From the NCBI RefSeq assembly GCF_905475395.1, contig NC_058342.1:25454640-25518639 (forward strand): 64,000 nucleotides of DNA, given 5' to 3'. Position numbers and translations under genes: made by a program. Of this stretch, positions 43,375 through 56,039 are shown one piece after another (the stretch's first letter is position 1; every line of letters starts with the position of its first letter). The DNA is from Chrysoperla carnea. Lineage: Eukaryota > Arthropoda > Insecta > Neuroptera > Chrysopidae. The notes below the pieces were generated by a model, which did not search any database, was not told the origin of the DNA, and saw only the letters and a list, made by a program, of their open reading frames with translations.

Positions 43375-45413
43375 TTTTATTAATTAATTTTAAGTAATTT
43401 AAAAGATATTAATTACTAAAATAATAGTTTAGTTGAAATGTCCAGCCAATAAAGTTATGGAAAAATATATTTGAACCAAATTTAAATTTCATGAATATTT
43501 CCTATTCGTCTGTATAATAAATTTACAAGGTGTTAAAACAATTAATTCCATAATGGAGAACCAACCATTAATCGAGTTACCGATCACTTCATGAGTGACA
43601 CTAGTGAGATATTTGACCATTAGTAATAGTAACAGGTGCCAGCTATCCTACCTATGGTTTTCCATGGTTTCCATTAGATTTTCACAAAGACAAATACTGG
43701 GTTAGTTCCTAAGAAAGCCAGCTGCATACCTCCCCTTCTTTTCATTTTCGATGTCCCATTTTATGGAATATTCTGTACAATCTTTGTATTGTTAAAAAAA
43801 GACTGAATCGATTTTATAACGAATTTCTATGTGTAATGAACGTCCTTAAACCAAAAAGAAAAACTATGCCGAATATGATAAATTTAATTGATGAAAAATT
43901 TTGTAATATCTATACATTAGTCAGTCTCAATTATACTTTATCTGACCTCATATTATTTATATGCTGGTGAAAAATATGTTAATAATTTTATAATGAAAAG
44001 TTGATTGAACTAAAATTTTAAAAATGCATTTTCTTTTCAAACAATTTTCTTCTTGACCATCTTAATGTACTTTATTTGAATTCGAATTTTTTTAAAAAGG
44101 CGTAGAAATTACTTACATCCGTGATTTCAAAAATTATACCAGTATTAATTTGATTTCTAATTTTCAAACTCGGTACAAAGATATAATTATTAACTTTAAA
44201 AATTCTTTTATTTGAATTAATTTTTTGAAATGAATAAAATTTTAAATGAATATTATTAATTCGATAATTATTCGGCGCCTGCTTATTTTCACTTTCAATG
44301 ATACTTTTTATAATAATTATTATTTCGTTTTGTTAAACATTTGATAAGTTAGAAGTTGTTCGATATGATGTGTTAACAGTGGTAACGAAATAGGGCTTCA
44401 GTATGTATCATTTTCGATTTATCGATTAATATTAATTAAATAAATTTTTTATAATAAACAAGGTTACAAAAAAAAAAATTTTCTACAATTAATTCATCTG
44501 ATCATTTTACTATCAAAATTTTTACGTTATAAATTCAGGTACAGAATTTTTCGAAGAAAACAGATGTTAAGATAAATTGTAGTATATTTTATTTTCTACA
44601 ATTTTGCCCATAAAAAATTAAATTTTTATATTAAAAAAGAAAATTTAAGAATAAATATATATTGTCATATATTGTAATTTTGTGAGTTCAAAATTTTTGC
44701 TATAAAATTAGAATAATTCGAATTGATTTTGACATTACTACTAACATTGAATCAAACTGTCAATATCTGTGCAAAAATTTAAAAAATTATATCTGCGCAT
44801 CTATCACGCATACGTTTTACAAACTACAATACAAAAAATATGTCAAAAATAAAAATTACTTACTTAAAATAAATAAAATATAAAAATTCATCATAAATAA
44901 ATAAATTTGTTTAATTATTCTGCGCGTGTTTAATTTCACTCTCAATAATATTTTTTATATGATTATTTAAAAAACTAAAAACAAGATAAAGGGAAAGCTA
45001 TGAACGCAGTATCAAGTATTCATATATACAACATTTTTTTTACAGATGCAACACTTTTGAAACACATGTATAAAAATTACACACAGACAACACTAAACCA
45101 AGTTGTATCAATACTTTCTTTCAAATAAGTAATTTTTTAACATGGGCGACTAATTTCAATTCCCTTCCCTACACAATATTCAACAAACTCCCTACCTCAA
45201 TTTGTCAACATCATAATAAGAAATCTAATAAAAATATAAAATAATTATGTATTATCCAGGAATTTTTTTTTTCAATTTTATAAAAAAAAAGGGGATTAAA
45301 TGCGTTTGTTTTTGATTTTTTTGATTATTGTGATTTACTGGATATGTGATGTGATGGGTATTATTATGTGAATTGAAAGCGAGGTTGTAGCCGGCATATT
45401 AACCTAGATAAAC
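43375..45413. other. Gene-free stretch
   Basis: Very AT-rich DNA between the empty-site repeat and the duplicated segment. No gene or element named. A block ATTTCTATGTGTAATGAACG at 43826 resembles DNA beside the SINE at 20920. Confidence 0.5.
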
Positions 45414-45462
45414 TACACTAGTTATCAAAAAAATCGGAACACTCAAATTTTTTTTAAACTAC

Positions 45463-45491
45463 TGGATGATTATCTATCTCCAGTAATTTGG
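45463..45491. repeat. Template-switch scar at the duplication edge
   Basis: 29 bases identical to 45756-45784 (and 30630-30658), in the same orientation, joined directly to the start of the duplicated exon fragment. The previous bases (AAACTAC) are unrelated to the parent. The pattern fits replication template switching. Confidence 0.8.
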
Positions 45492-45866
45492 TTGTTGTCG
45501 TTGTGGTTTTTGGACTAATGGTAAAGCTTCCTGGACAAACAGTTTAACAATCGTGTCAGTAATATTTCGCCCAAACACAGTTTTGCTAATTGTATAAATT
45601 GCGCCGGGTAAATCTTCGTTTGGTTGTGGATTTGTTTCATGGCGTGTCATATTCACTAAATATCGTCCAACTGTGTTTATGGCATCTAAAGTCTCTGATA
45701 TTCGATAAAATGTTTGTGGTTGAATATGACGACCTTGTTCAATGGCAACCTGTGGTGGATGATTATCTATCTCCAGTAATTTGGAATGTCGTCTCTTTGG
45801 TTGAGGGATATCGATACGAACCCATGGAGTGTTTGTATTTTCATTATTCCAGTTATATTCTGGTGC
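45492..45866 (-). pseudogene. Duplicated fragment of the protease CLIP-region exon
   Basis: About 98% identical to the exon at 30739-30350 (six differences in about 360 bases). It starts at the same AG|CACCAG acceptor position and encodes APEYNW to LVQKP. It is truncated before the CLIP domain, carries a 13-base deletion equivalent to 30368-30380 that shifts the frame, and stops soon after. A 29-base piece of the same exon (45756-45784) is repeated at its edge (45463-45491). It cannot encode a working protease. Confidence 0.9.
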
Positions 45867-46113
45867 TATCAAAATATATTTCAATTAAACAAGATTAAAA
45901 TAATTAATTTATTATAGATTATCGAATTCATAGGAATAGGCAAACCCTCATATCCCTTTTGGCCCAAGGGATAGTAAAACGGAAATTTTGATTAAAATTT
46001 TTCCCTCTCTTATATTTTTTTTTTTTTTTTTGGTCCTAGATACTCTAAATAATCAAACATCTAGAATAAAAGAGAACAATTAAAACAAAAATTTTTGTTT
46101 GTTATTAAAATAA
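45867..46113. repeat. Duplicated intron/flank segment
   Basis: Matches 30876-31113. The first 35 or so bases are identical, then similarity drops to roughly 80% up to the tRNA. Relative to the parent, 134 bases (30742-30875) with the small 51-base exon are missing at the 45867 junction. Confidence 0.85.
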
Positions 46114-46186
46114 GGTCTTGTGGCGCAACGGATAACGCGTCTGACTACGGATCAGAAGATTCCAGGTTCGAATCCTGGCAAGATCG
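46114..46186 (+). tRNA. tRNA-Arg (anticodon ACG), in the duplicated segment
   Basis: Intact copy identical to those at 10588 and 26772, with ACG at 46147-46149. It forms the right end of the segment duplicated from 30.35-31.19 kb. A short hairpin with loop TTTTT follows at about 46221-46262. Confidence 0.96.
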
Positions 46187-47636
46187 AAAATATCTTTTTA
46201 ATTAAAAGTTACTGGATCATATCTATTTACTCGGGTTTTTTACCCGTCGAGTAGATGGTGACTTTTTTCTTTCTTACATCTCAAAAGTATCAACTTCATG
46301 AAATCAAAAACTTAAAACTAAAATCTAATCAAACTTTATGAAAATTTAAATTATAATTGCTAATTGTTAATTAATTAATTATTTTTAAGTTGACATATGC
46401 TTGAAACTCGAAAAATAACTTTTATCGATAAAAAAACTTCAAGCGAAAAATGTTGGATATGTAGGTGAACATCTTACGCAACCATTAAACTTGGACTAGG
46501 TTTTCAAGCTCAAGTTTTACCCAAAATTGTTTTTTCGCATCAAAATTGTTATTTCGTACAATTGTTTTTGGGAAATCTAGGCAATCTTCGAAAAATTTTT
46601 TCCAATAAATCCCATAAAAGTGGTTCTTTGTTCTATGAAGACCATTTTTGTTCAAATTGCTATCAATTACTTTCAATGCAAGTACGCACCGAAAGAATAA
46701 AAAAAGTTCACCTTCTGATTCAAAAATAAAAAAATTTTTCTTCGATATGAATTTAAAATTGCATTAACTTTGTTTCTAAGTATGATCGATTTTTTTGATG
46801 GTTAGTGTACATAAAGAAAGTATATGGTCATTCGTCAAGAGACAAGCGACCATGAATTTTGTTTGTACGTGACGTTTACACTCCAAATGTTTACCAAAAA
46901 AAAAAGTGAAGAGGTGATTTTATAGTCCAAGTTGTATCTTCAAATCCGTTTTTTCAATAAATTTTCATACTCGATTATTTTACATACTCTTATGCAAAAT
47001 GGTTTCCTAAAAACAAATCTGCGTGTCGCCAGGTTGAAAAATATTTTTTTAAACTATTGGATGAATAAGTCTCTCTAAAAATTATATGGAAAATGATTTA
47101 CAGTCAGATTTAAGGTATTTGTCTTTGTACAATATTGTAAAAATAGTGTACTACATCATACAGCAGTGGTATGTACGTATAGATATGCTTAGCACACTCA
47201 AACAAGTATTAATTTTAACATGCTTTTAACTCGACTGTCCATTTATCACGTATTCTGTATGATAATATCATGATAATAAACATCTGTAATTCTGTATATA
47301 ATAGACATCTCTCTTACACTACTTATACTCTAAATATAATTGTTTCTGTTATACAAAAAATTAAAATAACTTTGAGTGACTATATCTCAAGAATGAAGCT
47401 ACCAATAGTTTTGGTTTTTTTTTTAAACTCACATGCACAAATTCATGAATGTTCAGGTAGTTTTTTGAAAATACCTTAAATCTAGTTTTTTTCTAGAATT
47501 AAAAAACTTGTTAAAAACATAACAAAACGCAATCTTTCTTATGCTCTCCATGTTAGTTATCCGAACTTTAATTGTCTTTAACTCGAGTTAGCATTCTGTC
47601 GATATGCCCATAGCAAGACAACTACCAAGTGAAACC

Positions 47637-47900
47637 TAAACAAGTGAAAACAAACAGTTGACTGAGTAAATTATTGAAATACCATGTACAGACAGTGTTG
47701 ATTACACAATAAACACATGTTTTTCCCAACACGTTTTTTACATCATGTAAGTAAATAAAGATAGCCACTCTTACACAAAAAAGTAATAAGAGCATCTTTC
47801 TTCTCAATTCTTCAGTAAATACACTTTATGCTATAAACAAACAAACAATTACATACCTAATATATGTAACATATAAAAGAATATATACAATACATGTATA
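47637..47900. mobile_element. Family A terminal arm
   Basis: AACAAGTGAAAACAAACAGT, ATACCATGTACAGACAGTG and a long spacer with AATATATGTAACATATA. Closely resembles 12404-12535. The minus-strand frame starting with a hydrophobic run here lies inside this repeat. Confidence 0.65.
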
Positions 47901-48896
47901 CATACTATATAATGTTTCTAACCTACCCTAATGAGTCATGTTTACGAAAAAATTAATATTGCCCCTACTAACCCTTTCCATTAATTAATTTTCCATTTAG
48001 ATAAGTTCTGCTAGGTTTTATAAGGTTTTTAGGGTACATATGATCTGAAAACAAACAAAAAATTGCTTTTTTGCCGATTAGATGAATACTTAGTATATCA
48101 CCTGAGTACGAGATATCACCTGATATCGATTCAATACACAAAAAATTTTTATTACCGATTTTGAATAAACTCAATTAAGCCAAAAAAATAATAAGCCGAA
48201 GCTCAATTAAGCCAAAGAAATATTTTGTATAGATTTCAGTCGATTTTTTAATTATCTCGCCAAAATTTACGTAGTTTATAAGTGATAGTTAATTTAAGTT
48301 GATAGCTGAATTGAAAAATCGGTTATTTATGCGCAAAAATTGCTTATTTTTTTTTTTGAAATTATTTTAACTTTGTTATGGTAATGCAGAAACCTACTTA
48401 CTAATCTAAATTCATAAATAATTGGTAAAACTAGCCATCTTTTAATTAAATGTGGAACTGTTTTAATATAATTTATTTTAGTGATATATTTATCAGTTTT
48501 TAATATTATTTGTTTTGTCAACCACAGCATCAGCATTCCAGATTTATGAATTTGTCACCAGTTGACACTTTAAATACTGGAATGATGAATATATCTTTTT
48601 AATCACTTCAGGTGAATTAATAGGATAGGCAGCTTTACAGTTAATGATATGCTAGCATCCAGAGGTAGTTGTAACGCGCTCCTTACAATTAAGTTTTCCG
48701 CCATGACAGATCGCACTTTTTAAGGAGAGAGTTTAATCGGATAGACAATGTCCTTCAGAACATTGTGATTGAATTTTATCTTAATCTCAATTATTCTACA
48801 AAGAGTAGATTTTGGCGCATTAAATTTGACATAGACTACATCGCGTGTCTTCTCACTTTCATAAACAGATATTAACTTCATTTTTTTACGCATTCA

Positions 48897-49265
48897 TAAC
48901 AACTTGAGCCTTCGTTTCGGCATTTTTCAAATAAACATCCGTATGATAGTAAAGCAAAACTAAAACTTGAGACTCAAAATACGTTAAGTGCGAAATTTGC
49001 GGGTCGAATAAAAATAAGTAAACAAATAAACAAACAAAATCGATTTTTTTCTCAGTTACAGAGGTTAATGCATATAAAATTCACTCGCTGTCTCAGTCAT
49101 AGAGGTAACTATGAAGATAAAATCGAAAGAACGAATCCCAGATACAGTGCTTTGCATCGTCCCACTAAGAGAGAAAATTCAGTGCCAAAGTGTTGAGACC
49201 TCAGCATGAGTTCCAGTTATGGAGGTTTCTCATTTATCCAGGTTCCACTTACCCAAGTTCCACTG
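48897..49265. mobile_element. Pogo-type element, right part
   Basis: Shares 48904-49075 with 25225-25380 and ends GGTTCCACTTACCCAAGTTC then CACTG-TA, matching the pogo MITE ends at 20104. The left end is not found. Confidence 0.6.
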
Positions 49266-50454
49266 TATAACTATGTGTTGTTGTTGATCCAAATAGGTTA
49301 GGGAATAACATAGATTGTTAAGTCAACTTGACGCTTGACGCTATAGTTTAACGCTGCTTTTTATCTAGATGACACTCTGATCGAAATTATATCATGTGAT
49401 CAAATTTGTGTACGATTTGTTTATACGATTTAACTGAAAGTATACGGTTTCCACTTAGAAATAAGCTCTTATCTCGAGAACGAATAATACGGCTAAATCA
49501 TGTACATCAAATTGGAGGGAGAAAATACGACTTTCTAAAAAACATAACAGTTTTCGTAAAAGAAACGTAATACATAACCGTGTGTCAGGACAATCACTGA
49601 AATTTTAAAAATTGTATTGAATTTCCGATTTCCAAGACTATAATTCGAGTATTAAATTATACTGGAAAAACGCCTCGTCAAATTTACTTATTTACCCTCA
49701 AAAACCAGGATAACAAAGTTACATTAGTTAGTTAACATTGTGTACTTTTAACGAACAAAATAGTGTCGAGGCTTAACTTTTTTTGATAGTAAAGGCGACA
49801 GGCAGTTTCAGATAGAAAAAGATTGAAAGTTACTGAAACTTACTTTGGGATGTTGTTCAGGGATGGTTAATTAACATTTTCTCAAGTTTTGAATCTGGCA
49901 AACCTTGTAAGAAAAAAGGAGGAGGGTAAAAGCTGTCAATTTGTCGATCTTTCTCCGGTATTTCCTTAATAACTTTTTTCTCTTACATTCTACGGCAAAA
50001 GTATCTCATACTTTTTTATTAAGCGTTAAATTTGCTATATTTGTGGCTACTCAAACATTTTGTATACTAATTCATTACCGAATTATGACACTTGGAAAAA
50101 AAGTTCATTTTTCAAAATTCTGTAAAATGCCAAAAAATGCAGAATTCCATCTTATTTCTTCTATTATATTCGAATTATGATAAAAGGTTGTTGTTATTAT
50201 GGCTGATTACAATTACCAACTTAGTACAAGCAACTGACCAGGTTTCAAACTACCACAATGTTATATTTAAAGTAAATATAACGCTCTACAAAATAGTATA
50301 GGGATGCTTTTGCCATGGGGCAAAAGGGAAAAAACTTATTGAGGAAAAAGCAGAAGAAGATCGAAAATATTTCAGTATTCACTCTTCTCCTCTTTTCGCA
50401 CAAGGCTCTCAAGATCCAAAACTTGAGAAAATATTATTTAACCATCCCTGAACA

Positions 50455-50940
50455 CCATGAAAGTCGCCAAAGGGGGTTGGCAGGTAGGGGCAGCTGCCCC
50501 CCTTTAGAGGTTGACAAAATTGGTTAGAAGCACCCACTTAAATTCAAAATTTCAGTTATCGGATGAATTTAGTATGAAATTTTAATCAATAAAGCTACCT
50601 ACAAATATTCAACTAACCATCTTATATATTTTTTGAGAAAAAGGGCAAACTAAATTTTTGCCCTACTTTAGACTCTCACCGGAAGCAAAGTTATTTACGA
50701 AAGGATGTTTACTTTTTTATATGAAACAATTTTACATTTAAACTTTTGTTCTTCCTCTTGCGCTCTTGGACCCATGTTGCCAATTTACGAACTGAAACTT
50801 ACTTTTTGGGTCCAGAGCACGATATAAAAAAAATTTAGCTCGATATCTCTTGCCGTTTTTGAGTTCTAACGGACAGACAAACGGAAATGGACTAATTAGT
50901 TGATTTAATGAATACCTATATCAAAATTTAGTATTTCAAA
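50455..50940. mobile_element. Family B repeat, copy 3
   Basis: GTCGCCAAAGGGGG, GGGGCAGCTGCCCCCC, GCTACCTACAAAT, GAGCACGATATAAA and TCGATATCTCTTGCCG match the other B copies. Confidence 0.7.
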
Positions 50941-50944
50941 TTTA

Positions 50945-52095
50945 CAATTCCTTTTTTCCCATTCTCCATAAAGCAAATTGTCCCCCTCTTTGCCATCGGC
51001 TGGTGACGTCCTTACTGAGCCCGATCCCAAAATCTCATTAACTTTCAATCTTTTTCTACACAATCTCACTTCTTTTTTTAGTGTATTTATAATTTCTTAT
51101 TAGCTGAAAAAAGAGAATAAATTTTTGTGGTATAATTAAAAAAAAAAAAATTAATAAAACACAAAATTTCTAAAATATTTCTCATATTGTATTATATATA
51201 TAAAAACTACAGAAGGCAAGAATTTCTCAAAAAAAAAAAAAAAATTGTTGTCATACTTGCTTAACTTACTAATAAACGTCTAACAAAAATTTTTTTATTT
51301 TTTGACTTGTAAAAAATAAATTATTACAAAAAAAAAGGCACAATTTTTTTTCTCGTTTACAATAATTGTTTTTTCATATAATATATCAAAATTAATAAAA
51401 ATATTTTATATATCTTATATATATTAATTAATTTATATTAATTAATTTCTACAATTAATTAAAAAAAAAAAATAAAAAAGAAAACACAAAATTTAATAAT
51501 TAATAATTATGTACGATATTTGTAAAATTATAAAATTGCAACTGTTTTTCAATCATTTTTTTATGTTTTTTTTTTATTTGTTTGTAAAATATCTATACAC
51601 AAAAAAATTTATTTTAACTTAAGTATTCACAATTGAAGAATATTTTAAAGAGGGAGAGAGAGAGATTGAGATTAAGAAAGAGATGAAAGAGATTATTTTA
51701 AGATGGAAAATTAAGTATTTACATCATAGACATAAAAAAAAACTGGATACTTGCTTTTGTTTTAAGAGTTATTTACATTTATAACAGTTTGAAAATGATC
51801 ATACATTTCGAAACATGTCACTATTAGTAATATGTTTGAAAATGATCATACAGATGTCTTTGTGAATTTTGTAAAGTAACATTTGCACTCAAATAAAATT
51901 TGGAAAATATATTCAACACTTTTTACCAAAAAAAATAATAATTGATTTATTCTTTGGTATCATCATTAATTCCAAAATGGAAGACTTTTCCAAACCGTGT
52001 TCAAATTAATGTAAAATTAAGAGTTGAAAATATGCTTCTATTTTTCCCCGCTTTCGGGTAGAAAAGCGTGGAAGCATTCTTGATTTTACGACTTT
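50945..52095. other. Gene-free stretch, very AT-rich
   Basis: Homopolymer A/T runs and a GA-rich tract at 51653-51690. No gene seen. Confidence 0.5.
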
Positions 52096-52099
52096 TCTT

Positions 52100-52370
52100 C
52101 CGTATTTAATGTGATTTCTATACAACACTTCAAAAAAGACTAGAAAAGAAGGAGTTAACTCTGGGTTTTGAGTGGGTCTATATACGTCCGGCACTTGTAA
52201 ATTCGCATATCTGAATTTGGCGGCGCTGATTGTATCCCACGGACATAGCATCATCATAGTATCATAGACTACGCATGCTTGTGCGATACAATCAGCGCCA
52301 AGATCCAGAGTTAACTGTCCTTCTTTTCGAGCCTTCTTGTAACACTTAAATGATTGTGAGAAACAATATT
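52100..52370. mobile_element. Fold-back/MITE around GCGCTGATTGTATC
   Basis: Inverted arms: AGAAAAGAAGGAGTTAACTC with its reverse at about 52308-52330, and GGCGCTGATTGTATC with GATACAATCAGCGCC. About 270 bases. The 83-codon minus frame overlapping it is a shadow. Confidence 0.7.
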
Positions 52371-54558
52371 AGATTCGATCTGAAGAAACTCAAATACGCG
52401 TTTCTATCCGAAAATGCAAGTATTTCTAAGCAAAGAAAAACAAATTTTTTTATCTATTATTGAATCTTTTTTAAGATTTAGCTTCATTATGACGTCAAAC
52501 GCTGGCGTTAAGTGGCGTTTACTAATTAGAATCCGCTAACTTCACGCGAGTCGCATTAACGCTAATGTTTGACGTTAAAACGGAGCTCTTTACATCCACT
52601 TTCCAGTTCATTATGTCTATGATTTGCCACATTAAGTTGCTTTGTGATGGAGATAAAGAAATTTGGGGAAAAAAACAAAATATATTCTAAATCTATATAA
52701 AAAAGAAATTAAAAAAAGTTATAATTGGCTCCTTAAATATTATTAATTATATTATTTATAACATTAAAAATATATTGCAATTACTTACGCCAGTATTATA
52801 AAAAAAAAAAACTTAATTCATTTTTTTAATTCGTTCATTTAACTCAAATACTTTGTGCAACATAATCTATTTCATACTTTGAAACCTTACGCAAATCTAA
52901 TCCCTATAATCAAATCATGGCCACCTTTTCTGATATACTTAATCAATTATGACTATTTTACAATTTAAAAAATTAAAACTGTGCATATCTTTTAGCTGCG
53001 ATTGTTTACTTTTAAGCCCAGTGAAGCGGGTGGGTATCAAGCTAGTTTCTGTATAAAAAATCCGGAGAAATAAAATATAGAATTTTAAAAGAATGTATTT
53101 ATTAAGCAAATTTTAGTGCTATTCCGAATCAGTGCCTACAAATTGGTACATCGTCTAAGCTTAAGGGTGCCATCTTTCCAGATTTGATCGGGAGATTTCC
53201 GAAATCGATAAATGTTTACTTAAATCACTTTTGCTAAAAATTACTTTTTTTCCCTTGCGTTCAACCTGTGATCTACGGGTTGGTCATACCTATAATGGGG
53301 TCTAATTAGCACGGATCTGCGGGTTTTTGGCCCATACGTTTAAAAAAGTCAGTTAAGTCAATATTTACCAACATCAAGAATAAGAAACTGTATTCGGTGG
53401 TATAATTAGATTAATTTGATTGTCTCCCAGCTTCCCGAAATTTTGAAGTAGCAACCCTAACTAAGCATAAAGTTACGTATTTTTCGTTTTGAATAACTGA
53501 GAAAATATTTTGACATTTGATCAATTATTTTGACAGATAAACGAAATGTCAAATATCAAATTTTTTGAAAACGATAAGTGTAAACTAGTCGACCCGAGCG
53601 GAATTCCGCATTAAATTTCAAATTTAAGAGAAATGGTACTTCAATCACGTGTCTTCCCACAATGGTATATTTTGGACTGTGAGTCTACTATTTTTCGTCA
53701 TTAGCCAGCACAATGATCTTTAAAATGAGGGGTATAACTGTCAGAAAAACAAGCTAGATTTTATTCTAAGGGGATTTATGGATCTCTACGGGAACCAAGT
53801 AAACTACCAACCTCAAGACTTCTATAAAAAATATCAGTTTTATCCAATATAAAGTAATCAGTTTTATCCTACGAAAGTATCCTTTCAAAATGATCGACAT
53901 ATTCCGAATAAAAATTAACCGAAACTAAAGCGGATTGTAAGCATCGCTTTAGGCTCGTCTAGTCGAAAAATGCAGATACGAAATACATCGAAATTAGAAG
54001 TAAGGTTCCAATTCTTAAAGAACAGCATTCTACGTAGATTGACAAGAATGTCCCATGTAAAATTTTCAGATCGCACTGTTTTTTTTTTTTTTTTTTTTGG
54101 AAAATAAAAACTAGTAGAACAAATAACTTCTGAGTTTCCAGCTAGGATTTAAAAAAACTATTTTTGTGATTTTTGATCTATCCCACCTCGTACAAAAGCT
54201 AATTTGGAACACTCTTTTGAAAACAAAAATCTTGATCTAAATAGAATCTGCCCCTTAAAAACGATTTACTTGTTGGGTGCAATCAAACATCTTAAAAATT
54301 AAACAAAAATTGTTGAACAAAGTAAAAAAAAAATAAAGCTCTTATAAAATGCATTGAAAAACTGATTTTTAAGAAAAACTTTTCAGTTTTTAAAGCATTT
54401 AAAAGAAAAATGACTATGTAATTAAAAGTAAAATTGGTTGATTTGACTAAGTTCTTCTATTTCGCTGAAATTATATTTTAACCTTTGGTTAGTTTTTAAA
54501 TAAATCAAAGCGATATCGATTGGTTATTTGTTCATTTTATTTACACCATCAAACCGTT

Positions 54559-54788
54559 TCACAGTGATCGATTAATTGAATAACATCTCGTAAAGCAGAT
54601 GTTAATTCATTGCCTAGATTTAACTTTTTAACGCCTGTTAACTTTTTTTGGAAATATTTGAATCTAAAGGTGTACGCCAAGGATGCCAAATTAATGATTA
54701 GCGAGTTATTGATGGCACGTGACACAATATTTTGACCACGCCACCGAATACAAAGTTCATTATGATGTCTTATATTACGAACGAACAC
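54559..54788 (-). CDS. Unrecognised possible terminal exon
   Basis: A minus-strand frame of good composition ends LNLGNELTSALRDVI, QLIDHCETV, TGA, with an AATAAA within 20 bases of the stop. The best exon start may be after TTAACAG near 54640. The last 30 residues look like a real protein C-terminus (helical, few rare residues), but I do not recognise the family and saw no upstream exon. Could be chance or a retrocopy remnant. Confidence 0.3.
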
Positions 54789-55133
54789 GAGTGATCTTAC
54801 GAATGCGCGCTCGTTAATCGTGGACTAAAACTACTAATGATGCATAGTTTGTTTACGCATGGGAATGGTTTGTTTACGAAACAGTCAATTTCGTTGGCAC
54901 AAGTTACTCGACTGCATATGTTCTCGCTCGACATAGTTAACCATTTAAACATTTCTTTAGAAAAAATGGCGCATTGATACCTAAAAGTTCGCCATCTCTG
55001 ATCAACGCTTATAAACAAAATAAAAATAACATCCTAAATTAAATCATGAAATATTTCATCACTTTTGTTAACCGGAATGTTTTCACTTGGCACTTCTCTA
55101 CAATGCATGTTATTCTATTTAAAAACATCAAAA

Positions 55134-55199
55134 TGGCGGAACATTTAAAAATTAAATCGAAAATGGAAGATCAGATGGACAAACTTATTCTTGGAGACG
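55134..55199 (+). CDS. Possible first coding exon, unrecognised
   Basis: CATCAAAATGGCG is a good start context. It encodes MAEHLKIKSKMEDQMDKL and ILGD, then meets GTATGT, a plausible donor. Divergent from the minus-strand frame at 54788. No second exon found, so this is speculative. Confidence 0.22.
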
Positions 55200-56039
55200 T
55201 ATGTTCGATTTAAACAGGTTATGTGCCCAGTGGTTATGGACCCAGTGTGTCATTTACTATTCATGTGACATGCGTACTGACTCAACTCCTTTTTCTACGT
55301 CATGGTATCAAGTATGAAATTTTTAGCTTTGGCCTCGTATAAACAAAATGAACAAACCTATTTATAAAAAAAATCATAAAGTTTAGATATTTACCTATTT
55401 TCAAAATTCATTGTCGAAATTTGCAATGTGACCTATATAAGTGAAAATTTTCGAGTATTTGAATTACATTTGATACGAATTAAATTTTTCAACGTATTTT
55501 CTTTCTCCTTTCCTTTTTTTCCTTTTGATTTTTTACTATACCCATTTCGAATACAAAAAATAAAAAAAAATCATAAAGTGATCAGGTACATTTTTAAAAA
55601 TAATTATTATGAAAAATTTACAAAATAAAAAAAAATTAATTAATTTTATTGTATAATTTTTCATTTTTTCTCAATGTTTTTTTTTTTCCTTGTGAATAAT
55701 TTTCAGATTTTCACATAAATCTTCTTAAAAAACTATATTTTCTATGTTAGTGTCGAAATGATATTTACGTCCGAATCGGTTACCAAGTTTATGTGCACGT
55801 ATTAAAATTACAAAAGCGATTGAGCAAGAAATAGCATTGTATAGGGCAAGAAATTGTTAGTAATTTTCTGGCAAGATTTCATATTTGCCGAATCGAATTT
55901 GTCTTTTCCACTGATTAGATTTTGTTAAAAAGCACTAGTTACGTGCGATTACGCAAGCTTCCCTGTACGATAAGTGGCGTGACGTGAAAAAACTGCAAGA
56001 AAGTTATCTCAGAGTTTCTCTGCGCGAAAGAATATCATA

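Larger units (their letters stand above)
45416..46807. mobile_element. Candidate Tc1-like element carrying host gene fragment and tRNA-Arg
   Basis: The left end CACTAGTTATC and right end (reverse) CACTAACCATC are each followed by A7 TCG: 18 of 21 bases match, and both are flanked by TA (45414-45415 and 46808-46809). Between them lie about 50 bases of unknown DNA, then a copy of the protease CLIP exon region and tRNA-Arg (45463-46186), then about 600 bases unlike the parent locus. TA flanks and CACT termini fit Tc1/mariner-type elements. No transposase frame is present, so it would be non-autonomous. The A run contributes to the match, so the ends could be chance. Confidence 0.4.

Noticed and set aside
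45590-45898. 102-residue plus-strand frame conserved between 30.5 and 45.6 kb
   Set aside because: The conservation comes from the duplicated minus-strand exon; the plus frame is a shadow.
46221-46262. Hairpin after the tRNA at 46114 as a microRNA precursor
   Set aside because: The stem is short with gaps and a T-rich loop; no evidence beyond folding by eye.
47622-47807. Minus-strand frame starting with a hydrophobic, signal-peptide-like run and a GTAAGA donor, considered as the missing protease first exon
   Set aside because: The phase (0) does not fit the phase 1 entry of the first recognised exon, and the frame overlaps a family A repeat arm.
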